Source: Rhytidiadelphus loreus
Taxonomy: Eukaryota; Streptophyta; Bryopsida; Hypnales; Hylocomiaceae
Reading direction: 5' to 3'
Assembly: GCA_947034895.1 (NCBI GenBank)
Contig: OX344762.1
Span: 35,878,760 to 35,942,759 of the forward strand
Length of the DNA stretch: 64,000 bases
A program made the position numbers and the translations under genes. The notes beneath the pieces are model-generated. The model was not told where the DNA came from and did no database searches. It saw nothing but the letters and a program-made list of their open reading frames with translations. Numbering within the stretch: position 1 is the first letter of the stretch; every line of letters begins with the position of its first letter. Positions 23,397-34,107 of this stretch are shown in pieces.

Positions 23397-25690
23397 TTAC
23401 CACAAGTTCATTACAGACCTATTGAGTGATGGTTATTTATACTTAGATCATTGAATCATCTTGTCATTGAACTTTATGCCTTTTACAGTAAAGCATGGTT
23501 TTCATGTTTTTATTATATCTCAAACTTTGTACACAGTTCTCTGATTGCATTCATTTCAAAATTTTGAGTCTTTTTAAAAATGATGTTGCAGATGGAATCC
23601 TCTCTTATCAATCAAACTTAAGAGGAGCGTATATTGGAGACCCCAGGGACAGATGACACCACTCAGCTAGAAATTGGGGTTCAAGACGAAGGAGATGCAA
23701 TGGATGATGATGCTGGTGAAGATGAAGAGAAACAACTTCTTGAAGATGAGCTCCGCCTCATTCAAAAGGTGGACTCCGTGGCAACACTTGCGTCTTTGCA
23801 TATGCAACCTGAGAAACTATTCCGTTTTTCTATCCCTTTGTGTAGGCTAGTGGCGATGCCAATGGTCCGACCGACATTGTCTTGCGACATAAAAAAATTG
23901 GAGCAGGAGTTCTATCATGGGTACCAACCTGGAGCTGCCGCCCTCTACGTTTCCACAACAAACAAGGCAGGTGAGAGCATGGATTTCACAGATGAAGAGA
24001 TGAGTACTTGGGGACCCCTTTGGAAAAAAGCAAATGGCGAGTTTATAGAGCACGTCAATTCACATGCGGAACTGCAGTTTCTAAAGAATGCTAAGCTCTT
24101 CGTATGTGACGGAAACCATCGTCTACAAGCATGGATGAGTCATATCTTTAGACTACATCAAACAGAGGAGGTATGGCACATAGCAGTGGATTGTATAGTT
24201 CTCAACACCAAAGGTAAAGTCGAGCTGGTCATGCAGGTCATGCATGACATAAACAAGTAAGTTGATTTTCATACAAATTAATCACTTATATGTTTTAGTA
24301 GATTTGTATTGACTTAACACTTTTTTGCTATGAGATGATCGAAAAGAAAATTCTAATTGAAATTTTGCAAATACAGATCGACTAAGGACTCCCATGTGAA
24401 GACCAACTTGGTTCACACATTGTATAGGGTGCAAAAGTACAGCCTTCTACCCTTGCACAAGTTCATGGAGATGTTGAGGCCATCAGAAGTGAAGAAATGT
24501 ATGGCACCAAGTACTAGGAAAACGTGGTACTCGATGTCGGCTGATGTTTTCAAAGCTTTCATGTTTCGAGTAAGATTTTGATTCTAAAACTTTTTTCTTG
24601 GAAATTATTTTAATGTACAGTAATATTTTTGGAGGGGGGCCTGTTGTTGTCTTCTTTAAATTTGGTTAATGAAATAGGGTTCATTGCAGCAAGAGATTTC
24701 AGTTGCAGCGGATTTTGCTGGACGAAAATACACTGAGACGACTCCAGTGGACGAGAGAAGTGAAATTGGCATTGCAAATGCCATGAGAATGGGGGCAAAA
24801 GAGAAGGCAAACAAGTTGTATATGAAGATGATGAAGTTACTGGCTGTGGCTAACCCCGTGAATGGTCCACAATTCTTAGAAGAGGTAAAATTTTTATTAC
24901 ATAAATCTTTTAGGATAAGCTTGTACTTTGATTTTCATTTTTTTTTTAAATATAAATTTTGTAATTTTTCAGGTCGAGAGGCACTGGAGTAATAATGAAG
25001 CCCCTGAGATGACACTCGAGAAATTGTAGCTAATAGCTACTTGCCACACTACTCCTCATCACAAGACAAAGTTGTTAAAGTGGTGGAATGCATCGCTACC
25101 GTCTCGTGAGGCTTGGAAGTTTCCGGCAAAGCTAGTTTCGGAGACACTCCTTGGGCCTTTCTTGAATAAATGCATATGGTGGGCTGGGGTAAGTGCTTGG
25201 AAATTAGTTTTCATAAGTTTTGATTTAATTCATATTTTTTTTAGTAAACAACGTTTTCTTTACTTCATTTACACGTACAAGACTTGATAGAAGATGAATC
25301 TAATTTATGTGTTATTTCTTGAAGATCGAAGATGCAGCGGTGGAGTACTTCGAAGGGGTGGTGAGAGACGATAATATTCCAATCAACATGGACGTTCCGT
25401 AGCGCCCTGAGCTCCTAGTGGATTACGTGGAAGGATGGAGGAGGAAGATTTGGGAGCAGGGTTTTATGGCACATTTAAAAGGAGCAAACTATTTCAAGAA
25501 GGGTGATTCCTTCCTGAATTTCGAGGGCTCTAGCTAGGCAGTTCGCAGAGTTCTTTTCCGGTTTGTCTTTTGAACTTCCCATGAGTCATTTACATAATTA
25601 AAGATGAAGGTTGTACATTGCAATTTATGAACTTTAGGTACTAGCGTAATATTGGTTAGAAAAATGACTTGAAATCGAACAGCATACAAG

Positions 25691-25775
25691 AAATTAGGAG
25701 TCCAACTAGTACCTTTGAGATGGTAGGATCTCACTAAGGTCTTCAAGATACCAGGTTGACCTCCAATTTTTGGTA
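25691..25775. repeat. GGATCC-family hairpin H7, degenerate core
   Basis: Arms aattaggagtccaactagta and ggttgacctccaatttttgg are inverted relatives around a core AGGATCTCACTAAG, where the GGATCC has decayed to GGATCT. It lies in the 25561-26189 intron of the ParB/methyltransferase gene, 130 bases before H8. Confidence 0.65.
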
Positions 25776-25904
25776 TGAAATGGGTTTCTATTTTATTTTT
25801 CTTTATTCCAAATTATCTTTCTATGTTTGTGGCATCTTAGTCATAAATTATTTATTGTATTCTTTGCTTGGATTCACTTTTGAAATGAGTAGTTCCAATG
25901 AGGT

Positions 25905-26000
25905 GTACCAAAAGTAGGGGGTCCAAGTAGTACCTGCAAGACCTTCATCGGATCCGACTAAGGTCTTAGAGGTACTACCTAGACCTCCTACTTTTGATAC
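25905..26000. repeat. GGATCC hairpin H8 (same intron as H7)
   Basis: Left arm GTACCAAAAGTAGGGGGTCC and right arm GACCTCCTACTTTTGATAC fold onto each other around TTCATCGGATCCGACTAA (25944-25961). Inner arms GCAAGACCTT and AAGGTCTTAG also pair. This is one of the best-paired copies. Confidence 0.85.
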
Positions 26001-28384
26001 ACAATTTTTGTTTTTTGTTTTTTTTGACATATATTTTTTTTCACATCGTTATTTAACTTTTTATTGAATCCCTATTTCCTTAAGGTATTTCAATTTTTTT
26101 TGGCTCACATTTCTATATGCAACAAAACTAATTTGTTTTTGGTAGAGGTTGGAACTTATATGTTATTCCTTTTTTCCCTTGACCTTCAGGTATTTCAAGT
26201 TAGAGCTTCTACCAAAGGGTGCAATTTCCCAAAGTGATCTTCCTCCTTTTTTGTCTACATGGCTTGATCGTAGTTCGGCAAATTGCATGTATACTACGAA
26301 CCAACTTCGAACGTTCACCACAGCTCATCTCAGTGGAGGAGGGTGGTATTTGGAATGCCACATCACCTTCACGCCATCGTCGGAAGTAGGGTACCGGAAA
26401 TCATTTGAGGGACTTGATGCCATTGACTTGGACGTTGAGGAGTTTGTAGGCCTTAGTGAGAGACAGAAGAGGAGGGCCATCACGAGGAGGGAGCACAATG
26501 ACAGAAAGAAGGAAGCTCGGGAGAAAGTTATCTTCAGCACGAAGGAGAAGAAAGAGGCCGACAGAATTGCAAAGTTGGCAGAGAAGGAGCAAGAGAAGGA
26601 AAAGGAAAAGGAAGAGAAGGCAAAGGCGAAAGGCAAGAAGAAGGTGGACTCGAAAGCCCCAATTCCAGCATCTTCTACAGTGGATCAAGTCTCGCAAATG
26701 CAAGGCACGTCTCAAGTTGGAGTGAAGAGGAAGGCCCTCTCGCAATTGACTGAAGACTTCATCACTCACGGGACCCAAGCTCTTGTCTTTCTTGAAGATG
26801 AGGGGGATGACACAGAGGATTTAATCCTTAACATCTCTATTGATGACCTTGTGGATGACATGCGGTCTCCTAAGCCGACTTTGTATGCACAGGTTGTGGA
26901 TTTCTTGAAGAAGGTAATATTTCACGTTTTTAATAGCAAACCTATTTTTTGACTTCAATGACATGAGAATCATGTGAATTCATAATTAATTTCTTTGAAT
27001 GCAATTTTATTGTAGATATCACCAGGGAAGTCTCGATTTTTTGATGGTGTAGTTAATTGAAGGCCAGGGGTGGATCTCATCTTCCTTGATTGTCCGGAGA
27101 ATCTACCAGTTCCGTGGATTTCCAGTGCAAAAAATGAGGTTCCGGCATGGAACAAAGACATTGAGTACGAGGCTATGCAGTCAGTATTTGCTTTTGCAGA
27201 AAGGCATCTACAGGACCATGGATGTTTGATAATTATCCACTCATTCTCTGTGGCTTCCAAAAGCGCAATTAAAGGATTGTGTGAGATTTATCCAATGTTA
27301 AAGAAGGAGTGGTTGGGCATAAATCGCCTGCACTTGACTTCGGCATTGGATAACACAACCACGGTAAGTATAATGCCAAATTTTTAGCAAAATGATGTTA
27401 GTTTATAATTCATTTTGTAATTCAATTCTTACATTTTGGGGGGGATGCTTGCAGACGCAGAAGTTTTCAATTACCCTTTTTGTGAAGGATTTGGGTGCGA
27501 AAGGGAAATCCAACTTTTCTTTCAAATACACACAGATGATGAAGAGTGCAGGTCTTGACATTGGACGTGACGATATCTTGATGAACTTCACCAAAGACAT
27601 TGACTTGGCGATGGATGGCCCTAAGCCATGGCGTGGGGCTCGTGAAAAAGACCCTCGATTTTTTCAACTCCTTCTTGAAGCCACAACCGATGAAGGAGAT
27701 GTAATGCTAGATTGCACTGCAGCTACAGGTGCAAATTGAATACTCTAACCACGGATTTGATTTGAAATTTGTAAATACATCATTCAACTTATTTATTTGG
27801 TGTTATTCAATCTGGACAGGTGCATCTATTACCGCTTGTCGTGGTACAGGGCGTCACATTGTGGCGTTAGAGGAGGATGGGGACATTTTTAAAGCCATCC
27901 TTGACCCCATGAAGAAGTCTATTTCGGTTGTAACTCCAACACAACTACTAGTGGCAGTTGAGGAATCTAAAGATCCGGACGTTATGCCCATTGTAGCTCG
28001 CAAGTTCGCCCGGAAGACACCATTGAGTAAGTAAGTTTGCAACTTTTCTGTATTTCCTTTTTTCCACATCATGTTTGACGTTTTGCAATCTAAAATTGTT
28101 TCACTTCTACTTGCAGTCTTCAACGATTGACATCAACAGGTGGATTGATGAAGACACGAAGACTTTTCTTGAGTCCAGAGAAGCCTTTTCATCTTCCTGT
28201 CTATACCGAGCAGATGGCATCGGCATTTGCAGAGTTTGGTTGTTCTAAACCAAAACGCCATAAAGATACATATGCTTTGAATGTTTTGCATTTTATAGAT
28301 GGTAGTGCATGTGAGGGTAGAGAGACTTCAGAGTCATCATCATCTACGACTGACGCTTCTGCGACAGCGTCCACTACCACTTAG

Positions 28385-28694
28385 ACTCTTGAGATTCACA
28401 TCTCTTGAGTTGAACTATTATGTGTGGATTTTTATTATAATTGGATTTTTATTATGATTGGATTTGTGTGTTTTATGATTATATCTTGGATGCTTGTTAT
28501 TTTCATTTGAATTTTTTACACCTACATGACTATTGACAATAATCACAATTTATTCTCTTCTAAAACATCATCCACATACGTTTGCAAGTTCCTCAAATTC
28601 CATTATAATGACTCTATATTTTCTAAAATTTAAATATTCTAAATCCACGGTCATAGGTACCAAACTTGTTTTTTCTTTGCAAAAAATTCCCCGC
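28385..28694. other. 3' end of the cargo gene and right subterminal region
   Basis: Presumed 3' UTR (repeats of GGATTTTTATTATGATTGG at 28424-28470) and AT-rich DNA up to the right terminal repeat. No gene. Confidence 0.45.
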
Positions 28695-28729
28695 TCACAG
28701 GCTCACAGGCTCACATGCTAGCAACCCTA
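28695..28729 (-). repeat. Right terminal inverted repeat of the 15.3-kb element
   Basis: On the minus strand it starts TAGGGTTGCTAGCATGTGAG and continues with two more GTGAGC units, mirroring 13413-13445. It is followed immediately by the second GTTTTTCAC copy. Confidence 0.75.
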
Positions 28730-28962
28730 GTTTTTCACAAGGCCAAAAACACAATTTTTGCCAATTCAAACACTAATATTATGCAATCCACATGGTGAAA
28801 ATTTCTGAAATTTATCCACGTCTTCCCAAACCAAAATACTACAAGATCCTATGGTTACATGTGTCCAAAAATGTTTTTTGTCTAAAATTTGGTACTTGTA
28901 TTAGAAATAGCAATTTTGAAATATTTTTGGTGAAAACATAGTCAAAGAACTTTAGGGGTTAA
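28730..28962. mobile_element. TTAACCCCTAAAGG-ended repeat, copy b, right half
   Basis: Colinear with 32700-32937 of copy c (ctacaagatcctatggttac and ttttggtgaaaacatagtc are shared) and ends CTTTAGGGGTTAA. Together with 12820-13412 it rebuilds one repeat, split by the 15.3-kb insertion. Confidence 0.85.
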
Positions 28963-30996
28963 TTGAGTTCATTCACTTGCTTTTTTGTGGTATTGTAAGC
29001 GCTTCAAGGCTATTTCAAGATGTTAACTTCATGGCAAAAGAAGGGAGCAAAAGAATCTTTAATTCAATATTCTACAATGGTTACAATAACAAAAAATCTT
29101 AAGCAAAATATTCTATCTATAATACCACTGTAAATGAATGATATCATATAGGCCTAATTGTACAAGTTTCAACATTTTGCATATGGTTATTTGCACATAA
29201 TTTGAGTTTCATGGCAAATTGCCACATTGGTTAGAAAAAAAGCTCAAGTTCGTTTGATGTATGATCCAAAAGTGAATAGTCTTGAACTACTACTCACGGA
29301 TAAAGAAAAAAAAGGTAGAAAAATAATACAAGTGTTAGTTACAAACTTGCAATGATCCAATACAAGTAAACATTTTCAATATTAGCCACTAAAATGCCAC
29401 ATTTAACTTGCAACTTGAATGACCACAAAATATTCAACTTGCAACTTGAATATTCCAACGTGGCTAAAATATTCAAGTTGCAACACAAAATATTCAAGTT
29501 GTTACTTTTAGACTATTCAATGAATTATGGACAAAACACCCGAAGATCTCTGGATAATAACATTGAGGGATCCCCGATGTTTGTATAGATCTCTAAATGT
29601 TTTGCATTATCTCTTGATGACCAAATTTTTTTCCTCCTGATGACCATGACTAATTATGGACTTTTAAAAGTCCAAAAGTAGTTAAATACGGCATTAAAGA
29701 TTCCATTGAATATTTTGTGTTGTTGCTTGTCCATTACCAATTCTTCATAGCAAATTTTTTTAATTTTACTTTACTTTTTATCTTATTCAACTCTCATTGT
29801 TTTTGTTTTTGTATAATTAAAAATTAAAAAATATAATCAATCTTTATTATGGAAAAAGGAATGTAAGAAATCAATATAATAAATATTAAATAATTTACTT
29901 TATAGAAAAAATATTGATATTTTTAACATCATATATTTTTCTTTTTTTCCTATACAATGTAATAAATAAAAATGAAGATTTAGTCAACCAAGAAAGGAAC
30001 TCAAATTCTTTACTTATTATTTTTATTTTAAATAGAAATTCAAATTTAATTGCTTCAAAATAATTTGATAAAGATACGTAATTATGTGTATTTTGAAATT
30101 TGATCATATGAATAATTTTTAACTATAATTCCTTATGTCTTTCTTTTATTGCAAACTTATAAAGAAGTGTATGAAACATATTTTATAGCACTTGAATGTT
30201 TTCTTCAAATCTCATAAGTCTTTTTGAGTTAGCCCCTACAAGATTTGGAAGACCAAGAAAGTCTTTAAAAAGCTTAGAAACATCAAAAGTACAAATGAAA
30301 TGACCATACTTAGATTCTATGCAAACTATAAATATTTGCGTAAGGTATTGACGCAAATTGTTCAATTTTAAAGAAAAAATAAAGAGAATTTATACGTATT
30401 TTGTAGACCAATGTGGAGCTATTTATTATTTTTATGGGAAAGCTAAAACATTATGTAGTGAAAAACAATGTAATTTGAATTTTGCAAAAGCTATCATATA
30501 AACAAATACAATTGTTTAATCTATTCATTGTATTCATCTCCAAAGATTGGTCATGGTTCTTTTTAGGAGAATAAATGACACACCTCAAAAATACACAATA
30601 TTGCACTTGTAACAAAGGTCACTATTCTCACATGTGATCATTGTACATGTATGTGCACAACCCTTTTTACCAATACAAATTAAGTTCATTTTGTTTTCTA
30701 ACCTCTTGTTGTATAAACATTTTTAGAAATTCCATGGAATAAATGGTTTTAAATTGTTATTGCAACAATATTCTTGACTTGTATGTCAAAAGTAACAAAA
30801 AATTGGCATTTGGATTTGGATCTTCCTTCCATTGTTGATGCCCTACTAAAGCCACCATACACAATAAATTGCGCCATTTCTTCATATCTAAGTATACAAT
30901 ATTTCTTGAATAATGCTTCCTACTGTTATGAAATTTTTTGAGCTACACAGTAAGAATGCTTTCAAACCATTTTGAACTTTCTTCCCCATTCAAATA
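28963..30996. other. AT-rich intergenic DNA, no gene
   Basis: Very AT-rich, with small local duplications (for example ttgcaacttgaat and its inverse attcaagttgcaac at 29405-29500). No frame resembles a protein. Confidence 0.5.
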
Positions 30997-31220
30997 GGCC
31001 AGGGTGAATTGACCCCCTCATTGCCCTTCCAGGGCAAACTCTGGAATTTTTTATTTGCAAGGCTTGATTTTTTTTTGAAATTCTGAATTCATATTTGCAA
31101 TCAAAGGCCCCAAATTATTGTGGGGAGATGCAAGAATCACCAAAAAATTGGCACAACATAGGGGGCTTTTTTTCCAAACCTATGTTGACCGAGGCAATGA
31201 GGGGGTCAATTCTCCCTGTG
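30997..31220. mobile_element. 224-bp MULE-like MITE
   Basis: Flanked by the 10-bp direct repeat CATTCAAATA (30987-30996 and 31221-31230). The terminal inverted repeats share GAATTGACCCCCTCATTGCC preceded by CAGGG. The interior has no coding capacity. A degraded relative lies at 2481-2790. Confidence 0.82.
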
Positions 31221-31994
31221 CATTCAAATACAATTTTGTATGTAAAAACACAAATTCTATATTTAAGGGTCAAATGTTTTCAAGTCCCTTTATGGGTTAA
31301 AGTTTGCAATATAAATGTTTGTAGTAAGGATTATACAAGGTAGAAGCACCCATTTTCAACCCTATACCTAAACCAATTTTGAAAATATTTAGATATAGGA
31401 AGTCTAAAATGTATTGCTTACATTAATGCAAAAAAATGTTTGGGATACACAAAGAATTTGAACTTCACAAAGTCATAGCATATTCACATGTATTTAGAAA
31501 ATTATTATTATTTTTTCAAATTCAAGATTTTCAATTGCCAATGTGTTAAAAATAATTCTATATGTTGATTTGCCTACAAAGTATGAGGAATTGATTAAAA
31601 TGTTGGTTATAGGTGCTTCTACCTTAGAAAGAGATATAAAATTTGTACAACATTACTTAACTAGGAACACCACAAAAGTAGCTCATTGAAACATACCTCT
31701 AAATTCCATGAAACCCTTGTTTTAGTGCTTCAAGGAGTTTTTCATGTATTTTTTGCTAACATCCTTGAACTTTGGTTCAATATCCAAAAATACAACTTTT
31801 ATATTGGCAATTTTTAATTTTTTGATGATATTGACAATGGTAATTTATTTATTTTTGGATTTTTTGAATCAATTATGTGCATCATGAACTCTAGTCTTTG
31901 GACAAAAAGATTGAACTTAAAAACACATTATATGACTGTAAAATATCAATTGAATGCATTGCCCAATTAAACAAATGTTTCAAATGCAAGGGCA

Positions 31995-32937
31995 TTAACC
32001 CCTAAAGGACCAAACACTGTTTTTTGGCAACATAGTAATTTTGGGCATCTCACTACAGATGGATTTTTTTCTTTTTTTTCTTTGAAAATTTCACACAATG
32101 TATGCCTAAGGAGTAGCTTTAAGGCACAACAATTTTCATAACTTTTGACTACATGGTTAAAAAGTAATTGCATGATATGTAATTTTTAGCAGTCAGCGGG
32201 CAACCTAGGCAACCCAAAAAACTTCTTAAAATATCATTGATAAAAAAAATAAAAATTTGAAATTGGTTTTCTAGATTTATATATACGTGAAAAACTTTTA
32301 ATCATTCCATTTTGATTTATGAGATGAAAGTTATGAGGTGTTCTAGTTTGCAGGTAGTTATAGATTCCCTACTTGAAAATAAACTTTGGAATATTTTATT
32401 TAACTCAATTTTTTATATTTTTTGAAAAAAATAGAATTATTGGATGTAGATTGTTTATTACTACATTACCACCGTTGGGATTGGAGTTTTTCAATTTTAT
32501 AATGAAATTCTTAACAATTTAGTGCTTTGAATCACTTTGTACTTCTTTCTACTTACTATTTTTTTCCTATATGTTATGCAATTCCAAATGATCTAAAACT
32601 TTTTAAGTATGTAGTCAACTTAGATTCAAGAATGAATCCAAAGAGTAACCAACATTTTGGGCATTTTTTCATACAAATGTGACCTTGTGAAGTGCAGCTG
32701 CCCGTATTTTTACAGGGCCAAAAAATGTTTTTTGTCACTTCAAACGTTAATATCTTGCAATCTACACGGTGGAAAATTCTGAAATTTTTTCCACATCTCT
32801 TCAAACTATTTTACTACAAGATCCTATGGTTACAAGTGCCTAAAAATGTTTTTCATCTAAAATTTGGTGCTTGTATCAGAAATGGCAATTTGGGAGCATT
32901 TTTGGTGAAAACATAGTCTTTGACCTTTAGGGGTTAA
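31995..32937. mobile_element. TTAACCCCTAAAGG-ended repeat, copy c (uninterrupted)
   Basis: It starts TTAACCCCTAAAGGACCAAA and ends CCTTTAGGGGTTAA. It is colinear with the two halves of copy b and serves as the empty-site reference: its cagctgcccgtatttttaca block spans the point where the 15.3-kb element sits in copy b. Length is 943 bp, partly through small internal insertions. Non-coding. Confidence 0.78.
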
Positions 32938-33499
32938 GATGTAACAATGGTCCATATTGCAACCTATACTCTCTCTACAATGGGTAATGCTATCCCATGC
33001 TCTCAATTCCAAAAAAAGTTTAAATATTGTGAGAACCAACATCATTTGCATGTTTGTTTAATTGTTGTTATTTTAAATTCTATAAATGTCAATTTTCTTC
33101 AATTTTGGTATATAACAATTGATGTATGCCAATATAGCCAAGGCATATAAGAATTTTCTAGAGTTCTAAGGAAAAATTGGAAAAAGATAAAGTAATTCAA
33201 ATCATGTTGAACAAAACTAAGTTTTTGATGTGGTTAACTTTGAAATTGATTTTCTTTCAAATCACAACTAGTTTTTTCTTCAAACTTCCATGGTAACGTG
33301 TAGTATGTTGTACACTACAACTTTCAAATATGTACTTTTGGACTTTGTTGCTTATGGTGTGAACTTATTTGAATGAAAATGTTTCAATTTTGTACTCAAT
33401 TTCATTTGTCAATGTATATCCAAACTTAGATAGAAAAATTTCACATATTTAAATTCAAATTTGAAAATTATTAATATTCCCTCTTCTAAATTCTCACTT
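32938..33499. other. Intergenic, no gene
   Basis: AT-rich spacer between two copies of the same repeat family. Nothing recognised. Confidence 0.4.
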
Positions 33500-34107
33500 T
33501 TAACCCCTAAAGGACCATAAGCTCACTAGGTGGCTTTTATAACTATATTTGTAGAAAATTTGAAATGTAAACCTCACTAACAATCTATGAACAAGGAAAG
33601 AGACCCTTGACGTTTCTTTACATAGAATCCATTGGTGCAATCCAATTAAGAAATGATCAAAAATGCAATTTTTGCTGAATTTTTTGAGAATGGAGAAGGT
33701 ATTCTAAGTTGTCACTTCACATTTTCTTATCTTTTTTCCACACCCCAAAATGATTTGTAAAAATTTACACACTAAAATCATAATGATATACACTTGTGGA
33801 AAAATATCTAAATTTTTGGAGCACTTTTGAGCATTTCAATTTTAGCATTTCAATTTTAATACATATACAAAGTACCGCGAATCCAAATATCTTTCATCAA
33901 TCTTATCAACAATGGCATTTTCTCAAAAATTGTGCAATTTCATCAATCTTTTTTTCATAAAAGAACTACATAAGTCTTCTTTCATTTCAATGGTGATGAT
34001 CATCAAAATTATTCTATACAAATGAAGAATTATGCTTGTTATAAGAATTGGTCAAGAAAACAAGAACCATGCTCAAACACCACCCTACTAATTCTTTTAG
34101 GGGTTAA
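33500..34107. mobile_element. TTAACCCCTAAAGG-ended repeat, copy d
   Basis: It starts TTAACCCCTAAAGGACCATA and ends CTTTTAGGGGTTAA. The interior differs from copy c, so the family shares ends more than interiors. Non-coding, 608 bp. Confidence 0.65.

Larger units (their letters stand above)
23592..28384 (+). pseudogene. ParB-like domain plus beta-class amino-methyltransferase-like protein (10 exons, decayed)
   Basis: Exons are 23592-24256, 24377-24569, 24690-24884, 24973-25188, 25325-25560, 26190-26913, 27016-27363, 27455-27728, 27820-28030 and 28117-28384. All have GT-AG borders and phases sum to 1,109 codons. The N-terminus is acidic. A ParB/Srx-type motif, LFVCDGNHRLQAW, lies near residue 170. 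A central region of unknown type carries KWWNASLPSREAWKF. A Lys/Glu-rich coiled coil spans about residues 585-650. A methyltransferase-like half follows: VDLIFLDCPEN sits where a DPPY motif is expected (about residue 768) and MLDCTAATGASITACRGTGR resembles DPFxGxG (about residue 950), the motif IV-before-I order of beta-class N6/N4 enzymes. In-frame stops are TAG 25027, TAG 25400, TAG 25535 and TGA 27058, plus TAA 23619 if translation starts at 23592. All fit C-to-T changes. A role in DNA marking or site recognition is inferred. Motif IV is degenerate, so catalysis is doubtful. Confidence 0.72.
13413..28729. mobile_element. 15.3-kb two-gene Mutator-like element with ParB/methyltransferase cargo
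   Basis: The flanks carry the 9-bp duplication GTTTTTCAC (13404-13412 and 28730-28738), the size typical of Mutator-like elements. The left end reads CAACGACGCTAGCGTGTGAG and continues with GTGAGC motifs. The right end read on the minus strand starts TAGGGTTGCTAGCATGTGAG, again followed by GTGAGC repeats. The ends are therefore imperfect inverted repeats of about 30-35 bp that share GCTAGC and GTGAGC. Joining the flanks recreates a repeat that matches copy c at 31995-32937 across the junction. Contents are a minus-strand DDE transposase gene (14085-18351), a divergent gap, a plus-strand set of exons ending in a ParB/methyltransferase gene (23592-28384), and eight GGATCC-centred hairpins. The transposase is broken by a MITE and the cargo gene by stops, so this copy is likely non-autonomous now. 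Confidence 0.88.

Noticed and set aside
26325..26778. Minus-strand open frames rich in Phe/Leu/Ser opposite the coiled-coil exon
   Set aside because: They are the antisense of the Lys/Glu-rich plus-strand exon, whose splice sites and phase are consistent.
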